A stretch of DNA of 64,000 nucleotides from Aeromonas sanarellii (GTDB lineage: Bacteria > Pseudomonadota > Gammaproteobacteria > Enterobacterales > Aeromonadaceae). The notes below the pieces were generated by a model. That model saw only the letters and a list, made by a program, of their open reading frames with translations, made no database searches and was not told the origin of the DNA. Position numbers and translations under genes: made by a program. Location: NCBI RefSeq assembly GCF_000820085.1, contig NZ_CDBN01000038.1, positions 84,222-148,221 on the forward strand. The letters are read 5' to 3'. Within the stretch, counting starts at the first letter, position 1. The number at the start of each line of letters is the position of its first letter. Shown here one piece after another: positions 60,007 to 64,000 of the stretch.

Positions 60007-61575
60007 CTATGCCTCCTCGATGCGATGAATGCGGTTCTTGCCGGCACGCTTGGCCTGATACATCGCCTTGTCGACCAGGGCTATCAGCACCTCGGGGGAT
60101 CGGCCCTGGCTGGTGCCGATACCGGCGCTGAAGGTGACCCGCATCCCCTTCTCCCGCCATTTCTGCTCGCTGAGCTGGCAGCGCCACAGCTCCATCAGCC
60201 GCTCGGCCTGTGCCAGGGTCTCCTGCTCGAAGAGGACGACCAGCTCCTCGCCACCGTAGCGGCACAGTAAGACCCCCTCCCCCAGCAACGTCTGTCCCAG
60301 CTCGACACAACGGCACAGCGCCGCATCGCCGCCGGCATGGCCGTAGACGTCGTTGAGCTGCTTGAAATTGTCCAGGTCGACCAGGGCCAGGACAAAGCTG
60401 TTCCCCTCCTCGTGCAGTTGGCGCAGACGCTGATCCAGAAACCGCCGATTGTAGCTGCCGGTGAGTGCGTCCCTGTGGGCCAGGTCAAAGGACTCTTGCA
60501 GGTGATCGGACACCTGATCCAGCTCCTGATCCAGCAAGGCCATCTCCGGGAAGGCGGGCAGCGCACTCGCCGGCCGAGCCTCTCGCGAGCCGGCACCAAG
60601 TCGACGGATCCGGCCGGCCAGGTTGTCGATGAGCACCAGCAGGCGCAGTCGGAAGAAGGCCGACATGGTGATGAAGAGGGCGCTGGCAATGACCAGCAGC
60701 CCGAGCGCCAGGCCTCCCCCCATGGCGGCAACCGAGTCTCGCCTTGGCTGTACCGTGATGGCCATCCAGTGCTCCCGGTCCGGCAGGGTTCCGTAGGCCA
60801 CGTATTCGTTGCTCAGGTCCGAGTAGAAGGAGCCGGATTGCGCCGTCAGGCGCGCCAGCCAGGGGGCCTGCAGGATCTGGCCGTTGTTGGCCGACTGGGA
60901 ACTCACCAGGATCTGGTGGGTGCGCCGGTCAATCACCATGTGGCTCACGGCATTGTCCCCATACAGCATGTCCCTGAGCATCTTGGACCACTGTGCAACG
61001 TTCACGTCGATGCCGATGACCCGCTCCCCCTGCTCACCCTGCTGCCGGCCATCCGTCAGACGATGAGCCAGGGTCAGGATGTAGTCGCCCGTCAAGATGT
61101 CCTGATAGGCCGGGGTCCAGTAAAACGTCCGGGCCTCCAGCGCCCCCTTGAACCAGGCTCTGGATCGCACATTGGCCCTGGCATTGACCCAGGCCTGGTC
61201 CGCCTCTTTGCTGCCGGAGAAGAAATAGCCGTTCGAATCGGCATGAAAGATCAGGGTCACCAGGGGATCGAGGGCCGCCATGTTGCCCCACCGCTCGCGA
61301 TACACCTGCCTGGCCTCGGTCGAGGAGAACACTGGGGTCAGCAGGTCCGCCGTGACCTCGACGGACATCAGCTGTTCGAGGTGGTCGAGCATCCTGTCTT
61401 CCGTCACCACCGCCATGCCGTTCAGGCTGGCCAGTTTCTGCTCCACGACCACGCCGTGGTTGTAGACCGACAGGGCAAACAGGCCGCCAATCCCGAGCAG
61501 CATCGGCAAGGCCAGCAGCCAGAGATAGCCCGTGATGAAGGTGAAATTTTTCTGCGTGCGTCTGAACGTCAACAT
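60007..61575 (-). CDS. Membrane sensor diguanylate cyclase (dCACHE-GGDEF)
   Basis: A protein of about 522 residues predicted to make c-di-GMP. The start is probably ATG 61575 (MLTFRRTQKNFTFITG), with AGGA 8 bases upstream; ATG 61593 is possible. TM1 is near the N-terminus (YLWLLALPMLLGIGGLFALS), a periplasmic dCACHE-type sensor covers about 35-275 (YFFSGSKEADQAWVNARANV, VIGIDVNVAQWSKMLRDMLY), TM2 about 285-305, then the GGDEF domain from about 360. The active-site loop is RYGGEELVVLF, so it is likely active. The usual RxxD inhibitory site five residues before it is absent (LGEG). Confidence 0.9.
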   Translation of the reverse strand: MLTFRRTQKNFTFITGYLWLLALPMLLGIGGLFALSVYNHGVVVEQKLASLNGMAVVTEDRMLDHLEQLMSVEVTADLLTPVFSSTEARQVYRERWGNMAALDPLVTLIFHADSNGYFFSGSKEADQAWVNARANVRSRAWFKGALEARTFYWTPAYQDILTGDYILTLAHRLTDGRQQGEQGERVIGIDVNVAQWSKMLRDMLYGDNAVSHMVIDRRTHQILVSSQSANNGQILQAPWLARLTAQSGSFYSDLSNEYVAYGTLPDREHWMAITVQPRRDSVAAMGGGLALGLLVIASALFITMSAFFRLRLLVLIDNLAGRIRRLGAGSREARPASALPAFPEMALLDQELDQVSDHLQESFDLAHRDALTGSYNRRFLDQRLRQLHEEGNSFVLALVDLDNFKQLNDVYGHAGGDAALCRCVELGQTLLGEGVLLCRYGGEELVVLFEQETLAQAERLMELWRCQLSEQKWREKGMRVTFSAGIGTSQGRSPEVLIALVDKAMYQAKRAGKNRIHRIEEA

Positions 61576-61884
61576 ACCCTGGATCCTGCCCATTACCCTT
61601 TTCGCTTGCCCCGAGATACCGACGGGGCTGCCATCAAAAGGCGCGCAGTATGCCGTTATCACTTTCGAGAGGGCGAATCCTTTCGCGGCCTTGTTCAAGC
61701 ACGATTCAGGCAGATTTGGGGGGTAAATACGGTTTTATCTGATAAAACAGGGAGATGCTGAGTGTTTTCTGGTCAAGGAAAAACCTGGGCGACGGCGCTG
61801 ATCTCCGGGCCAGGAAAAGCGCCGACACAGGGGCAGGCGATCGGCGACCCGGCCGTCCTCCCGCCCCTTTCCACTCGCGCTTCG
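61576..61884. other. Leader and operator region of the GGDEF gene
   Basis: Contains hairpin GCCCCG (61608-61613) / CGGGGC (61623-61628) shortly before the GGDEF start, in a leader of more than 100 bases, and a perfect 17-bp palindrome GTTTTATC-T-GATAAAAC at 61732-61748. On the minus strand TTGACC (61773-61778) lies further upstream. I compared the leader with the c-di-GMP-I (GEMM) consensus and did not find its core motifs. Confidence 0.5.
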
Positions 61885-62634
61885 CTATACCCGGCCGCTG
61901 TAGACCAGGGTGCAATAGTTGAACGCTATCTTGCCGTTCACCGCATGGCGCTCAAACGCACGGCGGATGAGCGCCGTCATCTGATCGTGGGCCCGGGTGC
62001 CGACGGCTGGGGCATAGGAGGAGGAGTTGAGCCGCCCCAGCACCCCGTCGAGATCGAACAGCTGCTGGTTCTCGAAGCGATCGAGCCGATACTCCCCCTC
62101 GAAGAAGGCACGAAAATCGGCCTCGCCCAGGTTGCGGTGATTGACCTCCTCGTAATCCCCCGAGTAGGCGTGCAGCCCCTCCTCGTAGGCCTCGAGAAAC
62201 GGGGTGTTCATCAGGCGATCGTTCCAGATGAGGGCGATCCGGCCACCGGGTTTGAGCAGGCGCTGGCACTCCAGTCGGAAGGCTGTGCGATCGAACCAGT
62301 GAAAGGCCTGGGCGACCGTCACAAGATCCACCGAGCCCGCCGGCAGGCCGGTGGCCTCCGCACTGCCGTGGGACCAGCCGACGTTGCCCACATCCGCCAG
62401 CAGCCGTCTGGCGGCCGCCCGCATCTCGTCATTGGGCTCCACCGCCCAGACTCGCGCCACCCGGGGGGCCAGCAGGGCCGTCAGGATGCCGGTGCCCGCC
62501 CCGATATCGGCCACCTGGGCCTCAGGCCCCATGGCCAAGTCGCTGGCCAGAAAATCCAGCATGGCCGCGGGATAACCGGGGCGGTATTTCACATAGGCCT
62601 CGACCCGGGTCGAGAATCGCTGGGTACTGTCCAT
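61885..62634 (-). CDS. Class I SAM-dependent methyltransferase
   Basis: A 249-residue enzyme. ATG 62634 (MDSTQRFSTRVEAYVKYRPG) has AAGGAG about 6 bases upstream. The SAM site is VADIGAGTGILTALLAP, with the acidic residue after beta-2 in VWAVEPNDEM and motif III in GGRIALIWND. The YVKYRPGYP start is seen in the UbiE-like methyltransferase group with unknown small-molecule substrates. Confidence 0.85.
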   Translation of the reverse strand: MDSTQRFSTRVEAYVKYRPGYPAAMLDFLASDLAMGPEAQVADIGAGTGILTALLAPRVARVWAVEPNDEMRAAARRLLADVGNVGWSHGSAEATGLPAGSVDLVTVAQAFHWFDRTAFRLECQRLLKPGGRIALIWNDRLMNTPFLEAYEEGLHAYSGDYEEVNHRNLGEADFRAFFEGEYRLDRFENQQLFDLDGVLGRLNSSSYAPAVGTRAHDQMTALIRRAFERHAVNGKIAFNYCTLVYSGRV

Positions 62635-63063
62635 CGCTCGCTCCTTGTGGTGGATCACGCGGGTCGCATGATGCCGTTCAGGCATCCTGCACCAACATCC
62701 AGAGTCGGGGCAACCGCATGAGGGCACTTGACTGCCACAAAAAACGGACCTGGCCAGCGTAAGTTCCGTCAGCATCGGCGCGTGCCATGCACTGCGCCTT
62801 AATGATATCCCCCTGAGCATGGGCTCATCGGGAACTGGTAGAGTGGTCGCGACAGCCAGACCGCAAAAGCAGGGCATTCAAGCTAGGACAAGGCTTTAAC
62901 CTGGCAGAGGCCCCAGTGATGAGGCATTGGCCCATGACGGAGTGAGACGGAAGGGATTGACGCCCCTTCGAGCTTCCCTATTCACTCTGGCACTACACTC
63001 AACCCTGAACGGCCTCGCCGAGGGAGGCGCACACCATTGACCACCAGACCGTACGGGGGATCC
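62635..63063. other. Intergenic region of about 430 bases
   Basis: Between divergent genes. A weak plus-strand promoter, TTGACG (62957-62962) and TATTCA (62979-62984), may drive the following lipoprotein gene. Minus-strand frames across here are antisense to the lipoprotein and carry no domain. No RNA or repeat is recognised. Confidence 0.4.
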
Positions 63064-63276
63064 ATGTCGACATCCAGATACCTGCTGCCACTCATCGCTG
63101 CCCTGTTGACCGGGTGCGGCGGCGAATTGCTCAGCACGGCGGCAACCACCGGAAAACTCCAGGCGGAGCAGGCCAATCAAGCCAGGGCGCAACTGGATCA
63201 GTTCAACGAGGCCCTGAGTGCCGCCGTCGACGCCACCGAGGCGGCGTCCGTATCGGCCGCCCCTCCGGCCCAATAG
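63064..63276 (+). CDS. Small lipoprotein of unknown function
   Basis: A 70-residue protein starting MSTSRYLLPLIAALLTGCGG. The lipobox LLTGC gives acylated Cys18. The mature part is an Ala/Gln-rich helix (LQAEQANQARAQLDQFNEAL) ending in a short Ala/Pro tail, suggesting a coiled coil in the outer membrane. GGGGGA stands just before the ATG. Function unknown. Confidence 0.75.
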   Translation: MSTSRYLLPLIAALLTGCGGELLSTAATTGKLQAEQANQARAQLDQFNEALSAAVDATEAASVSAAPPAQ

Positions 63277-63323
63277 CAGCGCCTGGCCGGCAACTGTCCC
63301 GCTGTTTTCAACGGAGAAATGAG

Positions 63324-63809
63324 ATGACGCAAGCTGCAAAGAACCGGATCTGCCTCTGGTACGACGGGGATGCCGAAGAGGCGGCGCACTTCTACGCCCG
63401 AACCTTCCCCGACTCCGCCGTCGGTGCCGTACACCGGGCCCCGGCCGACTATCCCGCCGGCAAGAAAGGGGACGTGCTGACGGTCGAGTTCAGCGTGATG
63501 GGGATCCCCTGCCTCGGCCTCAACGGCGGGCCCGGGGTCAACCACAACTGGGCCTTCTCGTTTCAGGTGGCCACCCAGAGCCAGGCCGAGACGGATCGCT
63601 ACTGGCACGCCATCATCGAGAGCGGCGGTCAGGCGAGCGAGTGCGGCTGGTGCCAGGACAAGTGGGGCATCTCCTGGCAGATCACCCCCCAGGTCCTCAT
63701 CGAGGCGATAAGCGATCCCGATCCCGAGGCAGCGAGACGCGCCTTCGAGGCCATGATGCAAATGGGCAAGATTGATATTGCCACCATCGAGGCGGCGCGC
63801 CGGGGTTGA
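63324..63809 (+). CDS. VOC-superfamily (PhnB-like) protein
   Basis: A 161-residue glyoxalase-fold protein. The start has GGAG seven bases upstream. NRICLWYDGDAEEAAHFYAR is the first beta-alpha-beta module; FSVMGIPCLGLNGGPGVNHN and QDKWGISWQITPQVL are typical of the 3-demethylubiquinone methyltransferase-like / PhnB group, which has no proven single activity. It is 47 bases after the lipoprotein gene. Confidence 0.88.
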   Translation: MTQAAKNRICLWYDGDAEEAAHFYARTFPDSAVGAVHRAPADYPAGKKGDVLTVEFSVMGIPCLGLNGGPGVNHNWAFSFQVATQSQAETDRYWHAIIESGGQASECGWCQDKWGISWQITPQVLIEAISDPDPEAARRAFEAMMQMGKIDIATIEAARRG

Positions 63810-63838
63810 GCCACCGTTTGAGGACGCCAGAAACAACA

Positions 63839-63861
63839 AGGCCACCCGCTGGGGTGGCCTT
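63839..63861 (+). terminator. Hairpin after the VOC gene
   Basis: AAGGCCACCC-GCT-GGGGTGGCCTT with only a short T-rich tail (TTGTGCTT). The remaining 140 bases to the window end show no supported gene. Confidence 0.6.
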
Positions 63862-64000
63862 GTGCTTATGGGTTGTCAGCCCTTCCGGGCGCCTGAGAAA
63901 CATGTATGGAGACGGTATTCACCTGACAGTTGCCCACAAAAGGGAGTGGTCATACGGCTTCAAACCGGATAACAAAACGTTACCCCTACCGTGTTATCTG

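Noticed and set aside
61576..61700. c-di-GMP-I (GEMM) riboswitch in the GGDEF leader
   Set aside because: The conserved GGCAAACC and GACGCAAAGCC-type blocks are not present; only a simple stem is visible.
62896..63339. 147-codon minus-strand frame over the small lipoprotein gene
   Set aside because: The plus-strand lipoprotein has a signal peptide, lipobox and ribosome site; the antisense frame has none.
63772..63972. 66-codon frame at the right end
   Set aside because: It overlaps the VOC gene in another frame and crosses the following hairpin; no support.

Overview
The window is GC-rich chromosomal core DNA of a gammaproteobacterium, most likely Aeromonas or a close Aeromonadaceae relative. 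The evidence is a complete complex I operon with fused nuoCD, the enterobacterial-like gene orders yfgJ-der-bamB-yfgM-hisS-ispG-rodZ-pilW-rlmN-ndk, iscRSUA-hscBA-fdx-pepB and queA-tgt-yajC-secDF, and a PomA/PomB-like stator pair. Species cannot be fixed from the sequence. I see no prophage, insertion sequence, CRISPR array or rRNA operon.

Layout. 1-1319: two TPM-domain genes, the first cut by the window edge. 1396-1757: tRNA-Ser(GGA) with its own promoter, a terminator, and a structured segment ending in a tRNA-3'-end-like sequence and a second terminator. 2090-3701: a MotA/MotB-family stator pair. 3962-19113: nuoA-nuoN, a single-strand operon. 19361-23254: purL (minus) with a promoter and PurR-like box shared with divergent mltF (23404-24897). 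25045-25191: a small very basic peptide gene. 25221-34922: minus-strand block yfgJ, der, bamB, yfgM, hisS, ispG, rodZ, pilW, rlmN, ndk. 35191-43459: two tandem pepB paralogues behind the isc/hsc iron-sulfur assembly operon, with two IscR-type boxes in front of iscR. 43554-47439: trmJ, a small membrane protein, and ubiT divergent from ubiUV (oxygen-independent ubiquinone hydroxylation). 47510-54544: minus-strand nlpI, rhodanese, secF, secD, yajC, tgt, queA. 54756-58120: a CBS-domain gene, a candidate small RNA, and ahpC-ahpF with an OxyR-like site. 58190-63809: an MFS transporter, a small exported protein, a GGDEF sensor, a methyltransferase, a small lipoprotein and a VOC-family protein.

How the genes relate. 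Much of the block serves respiration and Fe-S metabolism: complex I needs many Fe-S clusters, isc builds them, and ubiUVT (also U32-type Fe-S proteins in known cases) supplies quinone without oxygen. A second theme is the cell envelope: BamB, SecDF-YajC, YfgM, NlpI, RodZ, MltF and PilW.

Most notable signals. (1) Five nuo junctions (E-F, H-I, J-K, L-M, M-N) contain a tiny open frame whose stop overlaps the next start as ATGA; four of them also begin on the previous gene's stop, and two look like decayed duplications of the junction. (2) Upstream of ahpC there is a compact unit with a near-consensus promoter, a perfect CRP-type palindrome filling the -35/-10 spacer, and a strong terminator about 165 nt downstream, which looks like a small RNA. 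(3) The second pepB gene is preceded by a remnant of another pepB C-terminus. (4) There are unassigned palindromes upstream of nuoA, the GGDEF gene and ahpC.
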